Source of the DNA: Asterella californica
Lineage: Eukaryota; Streptophyta; Marchantiopsida; Marchantiales; Aytoniaceae
NCBI GenBank assembly: GCA_036924285.1
Contig: JAYKYS010000014.1
Span: forward strand, 7,812,001-7,876,000
DNA length: 64,000 nt
Direction of reading: 5' to 3'
Positions 36,392 through 47,095 of the stretch are shown in pieces. Each line of letters begins with the position of its first letter. Position 1 is the stretch's first letter. Under the pieces are notes generated by a model. The model ran no database searches, was not told the origin of the DNA, and was given only the letters and a program-made list of their open reading frames with translations. Made by a program: the position numbers and the translations under genes.

Positions 36392-38397
36392 TGTCGCGTC
36401 GGACGTTTTGCGTGAAGGATGTCCAGGAAAACACGAGGTTCTTGGCTGTGGAGATATTGTGTGTTGAAACAGAGACAAGACAGAGAAAAACAACCACGAA
36501 AACGAATGCGATATATACACTCCCAAATGTATGTACACTGCCGTTTCTTTCTCCTAACAGTAAAGAACTGATAATCAGACCTGAGAGGTCCGTAACCTAC
36601 TTCAGAAGCCCTAAAACAAACCCTTGAATCACAACCCCGACCCAAAACCACCGAAACGTAGCTCAAAGCAAGAGAAACTTCTCTTTGCTAACAAACAGAG
36701 CCACAACAATATCACAAGATCCAAACCCAAGTCCAAACCACATCCATGTATAAGCTCTTAGCTAAAGCTAGCTAACCAGAATTCTAACGAACTCAAAAGA
36801 GCAAAACCCGTAGCGAAAAAACCGAAAAGGACCTATCTGTGGACTTCCTCTTTTCGCTGAACGGACTTCAGATGTCGATAGGGTCTCCTCCGCTGACTCC
36901 GTTAACCCAAGAAACCTTCAGATCCGACTCCCAACAGCCGAGATATCGCCGATTTTCGGTCGCAGGTGACCGAACTTCCAAAAACTCCTCCCTGTGGCTT
37001 AAAACCGCTCACACCGCACAAACGGATCGTCCAAACTGATATCCGTCTTCGCTGGCAGATAGATCTAGCTACCCTGAACCCAACGAGACTCCAAACAAGT
37101 CGTTTGGAGTTCCCCTTGCAAAACCACTCGAGAAATTTGACCGCAGGTTGCAAAAAACTGACGTAAATCAGCTCCCTGCGGCTGAAACTTGCTCACCACA
37201 CTCAAACCAACAATCCAATTCACACACGGACTTCTCCCATGAGTAGATGAAGACTCCCTGATCGCGTAGGCACCAAGAACGAAGAGCTTGGCTCACCGAT
37301 AGCGAAGAACAGCCCAACCTCAGATCGCAGGTGAACGAAAATCTGATGTAAGCGCTTCCCTGCGAGCCAATTTCACTCAGAACTTCCCAACCGCCCGATA
37401 AAAACTAGTATCGTTTTCAATTTCCTATAGAAATCAGTGTTCTGATCCCGTTGGACCCAAGGACAACAAGTTTGGACTCCGGAACGGCCCGAACGGTCCA
37501 ACTCTCCTTCACAGGTAACTAGAAACCTCAAATCTGCTTCATGCGTCTCAATTTCCCTCAGTACGCACTCCGCGATCTGTCTCTTCCCAAACAGTTTGAA
37601 CCAGTGCGTAGCCTGCACAGATCTGAACCCAACGACGTCTTGCGCTTGCATTGGACTCCTAAATCTCCCGAACCGTCCGTTGACAGGTCGCAAACGTAAG
37701 CTAGCCCCTTAAACACCCCCCTTGCAACAGTCTCTGTACGTACAGTTCTCTCCTGAATTCCCTGAATAATAAGAAGCAGACCCCTTGCGTCTTTGATATG
37801 ACGCTTGAAGCCCTGAATACCCCGTCAGCAAGTAACTAGGGGCCTAGCTTGATTTTATCTTCTTTTGAATCGCATAATTTCTTCCCTGGATGTCCAAACG
37901 AAGTAAACAAGATGCCCATGGAAAGCTGACAACGAGCTCTACCCATCCATGTGATGAAAGTGAAGATCGGAAGTTGCGCCAAAAGCCCGTAAGCTGGAGC
38001 CTAGCTTGTTTTCTCCATCTTTCGAGTCTTGTAACTTTTCCACTAGGCGTCCAAACGAAGTAGATGAAGTGCCTATGGAAAGCTGACAAGGAGCTCTATC
38101 CACTAGTGCGATAAAAACGAAGATCCGAAGTGGTGCCAAAAACCCGTAAGCTGGGGCTTAGCTTATTTTCTCCATCTTTCGAGTCCTGTAACTTTTCCAC
38201 TAGGCGTCCAAACGGAGTAGACAAAGTGCATATGGAAAGCTGACAAGGAGCTCTACCCATCTATGCGATGAAAATGGAGATCTGAGATTGTGCCAAAAAC
38301 CCGTAAGCTGGGGCCTAGCTTGTCTTCTCATGAGTGTCTTTGGAACGACCAGCATCGAAGTTTGAATTTCATGTAGGAGCCGGTCCACGACACGACA
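36392..38397 (-). repeat. Downstream (3') LTR of the TR-GAG element
   Basis: This LTR is 2006 bp. It contains three tandem ~155-bp units (about 37850-38005, 38005-38160, 38160-38316) beginning near CTTGTTTTCTCCATCTTTCG and sharing GGAAAGCTGACAAGGAGCTC. The other LTR has only two, which accounts for much of the length difference. Open frames seen here on both strands recur in the other LTR and are not genes. Confidence 0.85.
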
Positions 38398-38409
38398 TCC
38401 ACCCCCTCC
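38398..38409 (-). other. Polypurine tract
   Basis: On the minus strand the 12 bases GGAGGGGGTGGA immediately precede the LTR start TGTCGTG. Position and composition fit the plus-strand priming site of an LTR retrotransposon. Confidence 0.65.
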
Positions 38410-39044
38410 AGACCTGTGCATCCTCCGGTATGCACCAGAGATACCAACCAAGGAGTGGACCGGCACTCAACCATCTTATCATCCTCCCTCCCATCTCAGT
38501 CAACCTCATCCTCATGGTTGCAACCTGATCGTCATCTTGAAGTTGCTACCCTGCCATGATCCTCCCTAGATCCATGCTCATTGACTTTCTCCTCAAACCT
38601 CCCATCCAATCACCCCCTCTAAATCTACACATCTTTCAATATGCGAAGACATAGAATAAATAACCCATCATACCATAGAAATGTCTTCCATGCGCCCTGT
38701 AGAACCTCACTGTCGAGGTTTGTGAACCTAAGTGTCGTAGTAGACATCCCCCATCCTGCCAATCATCATCCGTATCCTGACTATAACCCTCAACCTCAAG
38801 TCTGTACATGTCATTGTACGTAATCCTCTTTTGTTTTTTGTTTTCCTGAAAAAAAAAGAACCACACTGATGCAACCAAAAGCTTCAACTGCAACCATCAT
38901 TGTCTCGCTGTAGAATAGTATCTTCCTCAACCATCATCCTCCTTGATATCTTCTTCTGAAAATCCTCACGACCTCCCAAGCATCACTCTCTCAACACAAA
39001 TCATCTTCAGCAATGGCTTCTCCCCTGTAAGCCATCCTTACCCA
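38410..39044. other. Non-coding interior of the TR-GAG element
   Basis: This lies between the gag stop and the polypurine tract. No pol-like sequence is visible in any frame. A run of A/T-rich sequence lies near 38825-38860. Confidence 0.55.
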
Positions 39045-40687
39045 TCATCCTATACCCGTAACCTGGAAAGCATCCATCCATTCTCCTTCGTCCTCAGCAT
39101 GTCTGTCCTTGATGATGCCAATGTTGGCATCATGGACTTCTCCTGTAGCTGCACCCAAGACCTCCCGTGAAATGAACCCAACCTTTGCATCTTGAATGCA
39201 CTCCTCCCAACCTCCCTTCACATCCATCATTGCATCAATATCTGGTTGTTGTATGTCTGCAACCAGATCAACCATGTCCACTGTCTGCACCCCAACCATC
39301 TTCTCTGGTTGTGAAGGATCGTCCTCCATTGCCTGTATAGGAAGAATAGTTTCATGTTGAACCTTATCTTCCGCAGCTTGCTTCCTTGAAGAAGTCTCTT
39401 CTTGTCCCTTCTTCTCACTCTGCACCGTGGATGCAGTAGCCAACTTGAGCTCGATTAGATCTTCGTGCTCACTCAAACCATCTCTATGGAGATCATGCTC
39501 AATCTCCTCCATCCTAGCACCATAACTTGTAGCTTCGGTAGCTACAACTGCATGTGTCGCAAGGTAATCATCCACAAACTTCTTCATCCCTCCTTTACCA
39601 ACGTTGGCTTGAAGGAGAGTACCCGAACTTCTGAATGCAACCTTTCCATCCTCCCAAGAAATAACCTCACGTTGCAAAGACTCTGCAAAGTCGATGCAAT
39701 CGTCCCGTTGATGGTCAATATCATCACACCACATGCAGTGATGTACCCAAGCTGGTTTGGGTACAAGCTCCATCTTGGTCGACGATCCCTTATCCTCCAA
39801 CCTAGTAACCTTAGCTTGCAGATCTTGCATCTTTTGCTGTAGGTCCTCGATGGTTGGATCCTTCTCCTCTACAACCACAACTAGGGGTTGAACCTCAGAT
39901 ACTACCTGAACTGGTGTGGTAGTCAACGCTGCAGGTGTCAACCTTGTAACTCTTTCCCTTGTCTGTCTCCGGACAAGAAGCTCAATCGCTTCATGCACAA
40001 CCTCCCAATTTCTTGTTAACCCTTCTTCTTCATCCCCATCCTCCAGAAGTAGCTCCAACCGCTCTTGCCATGGTTCATCAGCAGCTTGAAGAAACAACTC
40101 TGTCTTGTAAGTCTCCAAGGCTAGCTTGTCCACCCGAGGTAGTTGAGAGAATTGTCTCTCAAACTCCTCTAACAGCTCTGTAGGCTACAAACCCTTGCTG
40201 GATCGGTTGACCCATTCCAAAAACGATCTGAGTTTTCCAAGAAATACTCCTCCATCAACGCATGTGAAAATGTATCCCAGTTCTTCCCAAAACGTTTTGT
40301 TAGACCCTTCACATGCTCCCTTATCTCAGGCACCACAGCGAGTTCGAACGTCTCGATCATCTCCTTCTCTGGTACCTGATCCAAATCCATCTCTGTCTTG
40401 TAACATCTCAAGTATTTTGAGATGTCTCTCCCATCAAAAAGATCAAACTTGTCGATCACCCTTCCAAGCGCCTTTTTCCCCAAAGCCTCCTTTTGTTGGT
40501 TCCGTTGCTCTTGTCGCATAAACAAAGTGAAGGCTTGAAACAATCGTGCAGTTGCTGCATCCAACTGCATCCCTGATATATCCTCCGATCCGTCCATCCC
40601 GTCCATAGTCATGGCTCGTCCCATCCTCCCATGATCCCAACCGTCTACAAATCCATCACCCCAGGTCCACAACATCCTCCCGAACAA
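39045..40687 (-). pseudogene. Gag of the TR-GAG element (one frameshift, one stop)
   Basis: The N-terminal piece 40687-40169 contains the capsid-like region: VIDKFDLFDGRDISKYLRCY, EIREHVKGLTKRFGKNW and ALMEEYFLENSDRF. A frameshift near 40222 and a TAG at 40187-40185 lead into the 362-codon piece 40133-39045, which starts mid-domain with LALETYKTELFLQAADEPW. A helical segment follows (DLQQKMQDLQAKVTRLEDKG), then a zinc knuckle CMWCDDIDHQRDDC (CX2CX4HX4C), then an acidic C-terminus. Gag forms the virus-like particle and binds element RNA. Only two lesions interrupt about 545 codons, so decay is fairly recent. No pol frame follows. Confidence 0.85.
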
Positions 40688-40764
40688 CCGTATTCATCTT
40701 CATCCTCGTTCATGATTGTTGATCTCCTCTGTCCAGTTCAAACACAAAATCTCCACCCCAGACC

Positions 40765-40782
40765 TTCACGTCGAGTTCACCA
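40765..40782 (-). other. Candidate primer binding site
   Basis: Four bases inside the upstream LTR (plus-strand CTTA, 40783-40786) the plus strand reads TCACGTCGAGTTCACCA, ending in CCA as the 3' end of a tRNA would. On the minus strand this begins TGGTGAACTC. The position is right for a PBS; I cannot name the tRNA. Confidence 0.35.
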
Positions 40783-40786
40783 CTTA

Positions 40787-42533
40787 TGTCGCGTCGGACG
40801 TTTTGCGTGAAAGATGTCCAAGAAAACGCGAGGTTCCTGACTGTGGAGATATTGTGTGTTGAAACACAGACAAGACAGACCAGAGCGGTCTGTAACCTGC
40901 TTCAAAAGCCCCTGAAAACAACCCTTGAATCGCAACCCCGACCCAAAACCACCGAAACGTAGCTCAAAGCAAGAGAAACTTCTCTTTGCTAACAACAGAG
41001 CCACAGCAGTATCACGCGATCCAAACTCAAGTCCAAACCACATCCATGTATAAGCTCTTAGCTAAAGCTAGCTACCACAAGTTGTATACAACCAACCAAA
41101 ATTCTAACGAACTCAAAAGAGCAAAATCCGTAGCGAAGAAACAAAAAAAGACCTATCTGTGGACTTCCTCTTTTCGCTGAACGGACTTCAGATGTCGATA
41201 AGGTCTCCTCCGCTGACTCCGTTAACCCAAGAAACCTTCAGATCCGACTCCCAACAGTCGAGATATCGCCGATTTTTGGTCGCAAGTGACCGAACCTCTA
41301 AAAACTCCTCCATGCGGCTTAAAACCGCTCACACCGCACAAACGTATCGTCCAAACTGATATCCGTCTTCCTTGGCAGATAGATCTAGCTACCCTGAACC
41401 CAACAAGACTCCAAACAAGTCGTTTGGAGTTCCCCTTGCAAAACCACGCAAGAAATTTGGTCGCAGGTTGCAAAAAACTAACGTAAATCAGCTCCCTACG
41501 GCTCAAACTTACTCACCACACCCAAACCAACAATCCAATTCACACACGGTCTTCTCCTATGAGTAGATGAAGACTCCCTGATCGCGTAGGCACCAAGAAC
41601 GAAGAGCTTGGCTCACCGATCGCGAAGAACAGCCCAACCTCAAGTCGCAGGTGAACGAAAATCTGATGTAAGCGCTTCCTTGCGAGCCAATTTCACTCAG
41701 AACTTCCAAACCGCCTGATGAAAACTGGTCTCGTCTTCAATTTCCTGTAGAACTCGGTGTTCTGATCCCGTTGGATCCAAGGACAGCAAGTTTGGACTCC
41801 GGAACAGGTAACTGAAAATCTCAAATCTGCTTCTTGCGTCTCAATTTCCCTTAGTACACACTCCCCGATCCGTCTCTTCCCAAACCGTTTGAACCAGTGC
41901 GTAGCCTGCACAGATCTGAACCTAACGACGCCTTGCGCTTGCATTGGACTCCTAAATCTCCCGAACCGTCCGTTGACAGATCGTAGACGCAAGCTAACCC
42001 CTTAAGCACCCCCCTTGCAACAGTCTCTGTACGTACCGTTCTCTTCTGAATTTCCTGAATAATAAGAAGCAGGCCCCTTGCGTCTTTGATATAACGCCTG
42101 AAGCCCTGAATACCCAGTCAGCAAGTAACTAGAGGCCTAGCTTGATTTTACCTTCTTTCGAATCGCATAACTTCTTCCCTGGATGTCCAAACGAAGTAAA
42201 CAAGATGCCCATGGAAAGCTGACAACGAGCTCTACCCATCCATGTGATGAAAGTGAAGATCGGAAGTTGCGCCAAAAGCCCGTAAGCTGGGGCCTAGCTT
42301 GTTTTCTCCATCTTTCGAGTCTTCTAACTTTTCCACTAGGCGTCCAAACGAAGTAGATGAAGTGCCTATGGAAAGCTGACAAGGACCTCTATCGACTGGT
42401 GCGATAAAAACGGAGATCTGAGATTGTGCCAAAAACCCGTAAGCTGGAGCGTAGCTTGTCTTCTCATGAGTATCTTTGGAGCGACAAGCATCGAAGTTTG
42501 AATTTCAAGTAAGAGCCGGTCCACGACACGACA
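40787..42533 (-). repeat. Upstream (5') LTR of the TR-GAG element
   Basis: This LTR is 1747 bp, with the same TG...CA ends as its partner and two ~155-bp internal units (about 42140-42297 and 42298-42453). Its outer end abuts segment X exactly at 42534. Confidence 0.85.
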
Positions 42534-44104
42534 GCGGTCATATACCAAAAGCTGTGGCTTGGCTGAGACACTTTCTCGCACCAACTTTTGTCTTCCGTCT
42601 TGCATCATGTAATGTGGTAAAGTTCTTTTCGTCTTCAATGTAGGCAACAAATGGACCTTGTTTTCCAGGAGGTGCTGAAACTTTTGTCATGCAAAGGAGA
42701 ACCGATCAAGAACTACTTTTTCTTTGATGCATCTGATGGAAAGGGAATGATTGAGGATGTGTCTCCTTGAAGTACTTTGTCACTGTAATATAGGGACTCT
42801 TAGCACACATGGCGCAGCTGTCGCATGCCGCGTAGACAGTGGAGAAGCAAGTGCATGAAACTTTTAGCAACCATGCAGTACCGAAGGTCTCGTCGCGCGC
42901 GGAATGAACCTTTCGGCTTACCACTGTCTATGGATCAATGCAAAAGCCATAAAAGCAATTTTGTGGATCTTGTTCTGGACGTCCGGCCTCGTCTGTACAT
43001 AGCAGAAACTGTCGGCTTACCTCAGCTTGTTCGGTTCTAACGATTCGGGCGGTCGCCTACCACGTTGGACTTGAGAGGAGTAATAGCAGTATCTTACGTT
43101 AACAGTGTTTCGTAAGGATGAAATCAGCAGCCATCTGGACCGGTGATTTTACAGGCTTGTTATTGGCTTATATGGTTATAGGCTGAACCACCTTATTCGA
43201 GCTGGACGACTTCTTTCAGAGATTTGAGCTGAATAGATAGAGCACACGGTCCAAGGGTTGGCAATGTACCTGAACAATTAAGCAAGTTTTGGAATCAAGT
43301 TACTGTCAATCCCCGAGAGTTGCGGGTTGTGCATGACGCAGTGTCTAAGCTGGTAGTGCGTGCAACGTGAGAAATGATGGGTGGTTGTTTCCCCTTCAGA
43401 AACCTCATTAGATTTTACTTCAAAATTGCGGCAAGTCGCACCTCTACATCGGAGTGATCCGGAATGATTTCACGTGCAGGTAATGTTGTCATTGTGGAGC
43501 ATAAGGTATGCTCTTCAAGCTCATGCTTTGGAATATCAAATGCGTTACTGTCTCAGAGATATCTGTTTTCAGTCGGCACCTGTGATTACCTGTTAGCAGG
43601 ATTCGAGGAATTTTCTTGCCTTGGCCTTACTGTTAGGATCACGAATTGAATTATAATAGTGTGTCAGGGCTCAACAGATTTCTCCTGCAACAGTGTCAGG
43701 AATCTGGATGTAACCTTCACTTGAAGTACTTCAGGAGGTCCAGACATCACATCCACTTGACACTCCATCCAAAGTCAAGAAGGTGCTTCAAACTCAGTCA
43801 TGTCTGAACTTCGGAATGCTGATCATAATACGTCTACGGAACGCAAGCCCATAAGCAAGCTGAGCTCCTTTCCAATATTTGGTTCTTAGACTTACGAACT
43901 CTTCGTGTGACCTTGAACAATAAGTTTTATCTATCCAGAGGACTTCAGTATAGATCCTCTACACTCAGCTTGCATCATCACGATGAAACAGCACGCAGAA
44001 GGCTTTTACGAAAGCCCCGCGTCGTAACAAGACCTCCCGGCCCATGATCAGCTGACGCTCTTTACTAAACATGCATTTCACTTATAAAGCTTCCAGTGGC
44101 CCGC
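42534..44104. repeat. Segment X, copy B (inverted)
   Basis: Reverse complement of 15455-17018 with only scattered changes. It starts at the LTR end and stops at CCAGTGGCCCGC, after which the sequence continues into the phosphopantetheinyl transferase region, absent from the other copy. Confidence 0.8.
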
Positions 44105-44568
44105 CCTCTGAAACAGGCTCTATATTTCTCTCTCACATTTTTTATTCCGAAGTGCCCACTACTTTGTCGCTTCCTCTTGGGAGATACTTCAAAGTAAGCT
44201 CCGACGATCAGCCTCAAGTTAAGCTGGTTCGATGGCACGGATGTCTGAAGATGTCCTCCGCTGAAAACTACTCGCGTATCCGAACATCTGCCATGGCATG
44301 GATAGACACAAGGCCTCGAGCAGCTGGAAGAAGCCTGAGATACAACTGAACAGAAATTTGGAGCGTTTATGAGCACTTCTGGACGGTAACGGGGATGGTG
44401 GAAATAAGTTTAGGGCTCCGAATGTAAGCGTTTCAAGGTGAAGAAGAAGAGGAAGAAAGCTTGTGACAATGAGCAGGTTGAAAGCTGCAGAAGGAATCGG
44501 ACATGTGCAGCAGCTCCTCCGGTCCAGGCCTGTACGTATTTAGATGGAGCGTTATCCTAGTGTGGAGT
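44105..44568. other. Upstream region of the phosphopantetheinyl transferase
   Basis: This is unique in the window. A 92-codon plus-strand frame (44071-44349) ends here but starts in segment X and has no known domain. The stretch presumably holds the promoter and 5' UTR of the transferase; I see no clear TATA box. Confidence 0.35.
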
Positions 44569-44599
44569 TGTGAGATGCGATTTCAAATCGCATCTCACA
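44569..44599. repeat. Perfect 15-bp palindrome before the start codon
   Basis: Arm TGTGAGATGCGATTT (44569-44583), a single C, then AAATCGCATCTCACA (44585-44599): a perfect inverted repeat ending 10 bases before the ATG at 44610. If transcribed it would form a stable hairpin in the 5' UTR, able to hinder ribosome scanning. A transposon footprint or dimeric protein site is also possible. Confidence 0.85.
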
Positions 44600-44609
44600 T
44601 AAACTCATA

Positions 44610-45302
44610 ATGTGGTCATCTCAGTTGATGAGACCACTTCCAGCGTTGCGGGAGGTTCATTTCTGGTGCATATTTCCCGATGAGGTGGATGGAACCCTGT
44701 TAAAATGCTATGAGAGGCTTCTGTCGCCAGAGGAGTTGGCCGCAGTGCCTCAAGCTAGGACACAGAGAATCAGAACAGGCCGTCTACTGGCCCGAACGCT
44801 GGTGCGCAGCACTCTTGCAAGATATGCGAACGGGGCAGTCCATCCGGCATCTTTGAGGTTTAGGAAAAATTCGTATGGAAAGCCGGAGGTGATATGGCCA
44901 TCTCTAACTACAGATGGGAAGCCTTGGAATCCTCCACGCCTGTCATTCAACCTTTCACACACAACGTGGCTCGTAGCTTGTGGCGTAGCTCTTGATTCTG
45001 CTGTCGGCGTGGACGTTGAGGAGAAGGAACGCAAACTCACCTCGAAACTGGCGACCTTCGCGCGGAATAAGCTTTCGTCTCGGGAAGCAGAGTGGCTTCA
45101 GCATATGACAGATACGCACGAGCAGCGCCAGAGGTTTTTGCAGCTGTGGACGTTGAAAGAATCTTACGTGAAGGCAGTGGGAAAAGGGATCAGTGGTGTA
45201 CCGTTTAAGGAATTCGCCTTTGGATTAACGACGTCACAAGAAGCGCGTGAGCGTCTCACGAGATTTGGAAATATTCAAGCTAAGAAGGGCAGATTATTCT
45301 AG
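44610..45302 (+). CDS. 4'-phosphopantetheinyl transferase, 3' end replaced
   Basis: This enzyme family (AASDHPPT/Sfp type) moves phosphopantetheine from CoA to carrier-protein serines, serving fatty-acid and related carrier domains. The single 230-codon frame has all core motifs: LSFNLSH (residues 111-117), GVDVEEKE with Mg-binding Asp135 and Glu137 (133-140), and WTLKESYVKAVGKG with Glu184 and Lys188 (180-193). ATG at 44610 gives a normal N-terminus with no evident transit peptide. Eukaryotic relatives are around 300 residues, so the C-terminal 60-80 are missing. From about residue 218 the codons lie in sequence shared with the right end of the long-TIR unit (GAGATTTGGAAATATTC), so the gene runs into the element and ends at a stop inside it. 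The catalytic core looks undamaged; whether the shortened protein folds is unknown. Confidence 0.85.
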   Translation: MWSSQLMRPLPALREVHFWCIFPDEVDGTLLKCYERLLSPEELAAVPQARTQRIRTGRLLARTLVRSTLARYANGAVHPASLRFRKNSYGKPEVIWPSLTTDGKPWNPPRLSFNLSHTTWLVACGVALDSAVGVDVEEKERKLTSKLATFARNKLSSREAEWLQHMTDTHEQRQRFLQLWTLKESYVKAVGKGISGVPFKEFAFGLTTSQEARERLTRFGNIQAKKGRLF

Positions 45303-45752
45303 ACTTGTCAGAAATGTTTGTAATCATGTTGAGAGTCTTAACACTAAATGCTAATTATGCTGAAAGTATACTATGGTAAAGCCCTCTAAGCGGTGCTTTC
45401 TACCATTTGAGATTTCTCAGACGTTCTGCACTGTTAATCGTGCTTTAACTTGTGTCATCTGAATTCGAACGAGGTGGCATGGATTTTCACGTTGAAAGTT
45501 AAGTAGTCAAGCAAATCATAGTTTAACTGCATAAACCGCTTTAGTAACATCAGTTCACCAGCTTCAGTGCAAAGATGGTACTAACGTTTTGTAAATTATG
45601 GTCGGGTCTTACAGGAAGCGTGTCGAAGATTTCAAAATTAACGTCTCAGCTGATACTCGTTGATTGGATGAATTTATCTGGAAAATCGAATTCCAACGGT
45701 CCCCCGGGCTTTGGCACCTAGGCGCTAATTCAACGGGAATCAGCTGCGGCAG

Positions 45753-45804
45753 CTTCTATGTGTACCGTTTGCTTTTCAAGTTATATGTACGGTACACATA
45801 GAAG
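45753..45804. repeat. Subterminal 16-bp hairpin, copy 3 left
   Basis: CTTCTATGTGTACCGT (45753-45768) and ACGGTACACATAGAAG (45789-45804) form the same perfect inverted repeat as at 9097-9148. Confidence 0.8.
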
Positions 45805-46001
45805 TTGCGTATTGCTACGGTTCAGGAAACACATTGCGGGGTTAGCATTCCATAATCTCTCCTTGTCGCGAAGTACAGATTGTCTCGGTCAGGATAACTA
45901 GCATTCTTAATCGATCGGGATAACTAGCATCGTCAAGAAGATATCGGAAAGCGGGTAATAACATATGCATTTAGGAGATTACAGGAGAACAGGGAATTGG
46001 G

Positions 46002-46720
46002 ATGGCTGCATGTGCAGCAAAAGCGTCGTCTACAGTACTCAGCATTGCTGAGTTCGTGAGTGTTAATATGTGTCCTTTGGAAAACACATTCATCATTCAT
46101 GAGAAATCAGCTCCTTTCCCTCGCGACTGGAAAGAGTCCGACTCAGCTTTCGCAGTCCAAATCAGACGAATCGGCTCACGAACGAGAAACTCAGTCGAAA
46201 ACAGACGTGGAGTATTTAATTTCCCTCTATGATGCGGAATGGTATGGAATGGGAGAGGGGATATCGATCCAGATAGGATCTACAAGTTCGGCAGTAAATC
46301 CGCTTTCTAGTTGGAAAGTTATGAGGCAAACAATTATGTCGAAGTTCTAGTCTCCCAAGGAAGAATCCAGTAATAGATACAGAGAGAAGATTTCACATGA
46401 ATATCCGCTAAAGAAATATTTTTCCTGGGGTTCATCAGAAGCATCTGCAAAGGTCTTGTAGCAAAAGTTACCATCAGCAATAAAATACACTTCACTGAAG
46501 GGACAGCTGGCCGTGGGAAGTTGCAATTGGAATTGGGACAAAGAGAACTTCCAATTTACAGTACAGTGAAGTCTTGGTACCATTGGAGTTCACGATGGTC
46601 CATGAGTGATCCTGACTCTGATGATAAACCATCCTCAGACTTTGAACCATCCTTTGGTCACCATTGCAGATACTTAATCTGTTGTCTCGTCTGTTGTATA
46701 ACACAAGCTTCAAAATGAGA
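46002..46720 (+). pseudogene. Modular Trp-rich ORF, left-terminal version, copy 3
   Basis: It starts at an ATG (46002) with the LSIAEFVSVNMCPLENTF segment, reads inward, and carries a single module (ERETQSKTD, SAVNPLS, YFSWGSSEA, NWNWDKEN). The KSWYHWSSRWS segment and acidic tail (46521-46718) follow. The frame shifts near 46130 and again near 46345, so no single long product is possible. Family unknown. Confidence 0.5.
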
Positions 46721-46889
46721 GCAAATAAGCACGTAAACCTTATCGCAGTTGGAAGATTTCATAACCTTTCACTTCCAGAACGTCCCGAGTGTGAAGACCA
46801 GCACGTCCAACCTGTGTTTGATCCAAACATCATTCATGAGATATCTCTACTGGCATATTGATCACTTTTAGGAGAACAAGATCATAATA

Positions 46890-46924
46890 CCCTACCACAC
46901 TGAATAATATTCAGTGTGATAGGG
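46890..46924. repeat. 35-bp palindrome inside the left terminus
   Basis: CCCTACCACACTGAAT (46890-46905) pairs with ATTCAGTGTGATAGGG (46909-46924) with one mismatch and a 3-base centre. Copy 2 has the counterpart near 14154-14190 with a few changes. It could be a protein-binding dyad or a hairpin at the boundary between terminal repeat and interior. Confidence 0.75.
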
Positions 46925-47095
46925 AGCGTTCTTTGAGTTCGCTTGATGGACGTCATTATTTGCAAAGCAAAAGATGAAGAAGTAGTATCACAATGCAGGT
47001 CTCAGCAAGAGAGAGCATCATAGCAATTTTACATGGGAGCCCAGAGAGCTAGATGAACTCCAGCTGCGTAGAAAGCAAACAAACATATTTTCTTC

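Larger units (their letters stand above)
36392..42533 (-). mobile_element. TR-GAG-type LTR retrotransposon (gag only)
   Basis: Two direct repeats, 36392-38397 and 40787-42533, both read TGTCGTGTCG...CGACGCGACA on the minus strand. They enclose a 2.39 kb interior whose only gene is gag on that strand. A purine run (GGAGGGGGTGGA) lies directly before the downstream LTR, as expected for a polypurine tract. No protease, RT, RNase H or integrase is present, so replication would depend on another element. This matches the published TR-GAG class of plant non-autonomous elements. Flanks do not give a clean 5-bp duplication: CCCGT before 36392 against GCGGT after 42533. Confidence 0.85.

Noticed and set aside
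36247..36666. 139-codon minus-strand frame
   Set aside because: It crosses the LTR boundary at 36392, and its LTR part recurs at 40777-41043; not a gene.
41159..41486. Plus-strand frames repeated at 36839-37166
   Set aside because: They repeat because they lie in the two LTRs; antisense to the element and without domains.
44071..44349. 92-codon plus frame upstream of the transferase
   Set aside because: Starts inside segment X and has no known domain; could be an upstream frame but cannot be supported as a gene.
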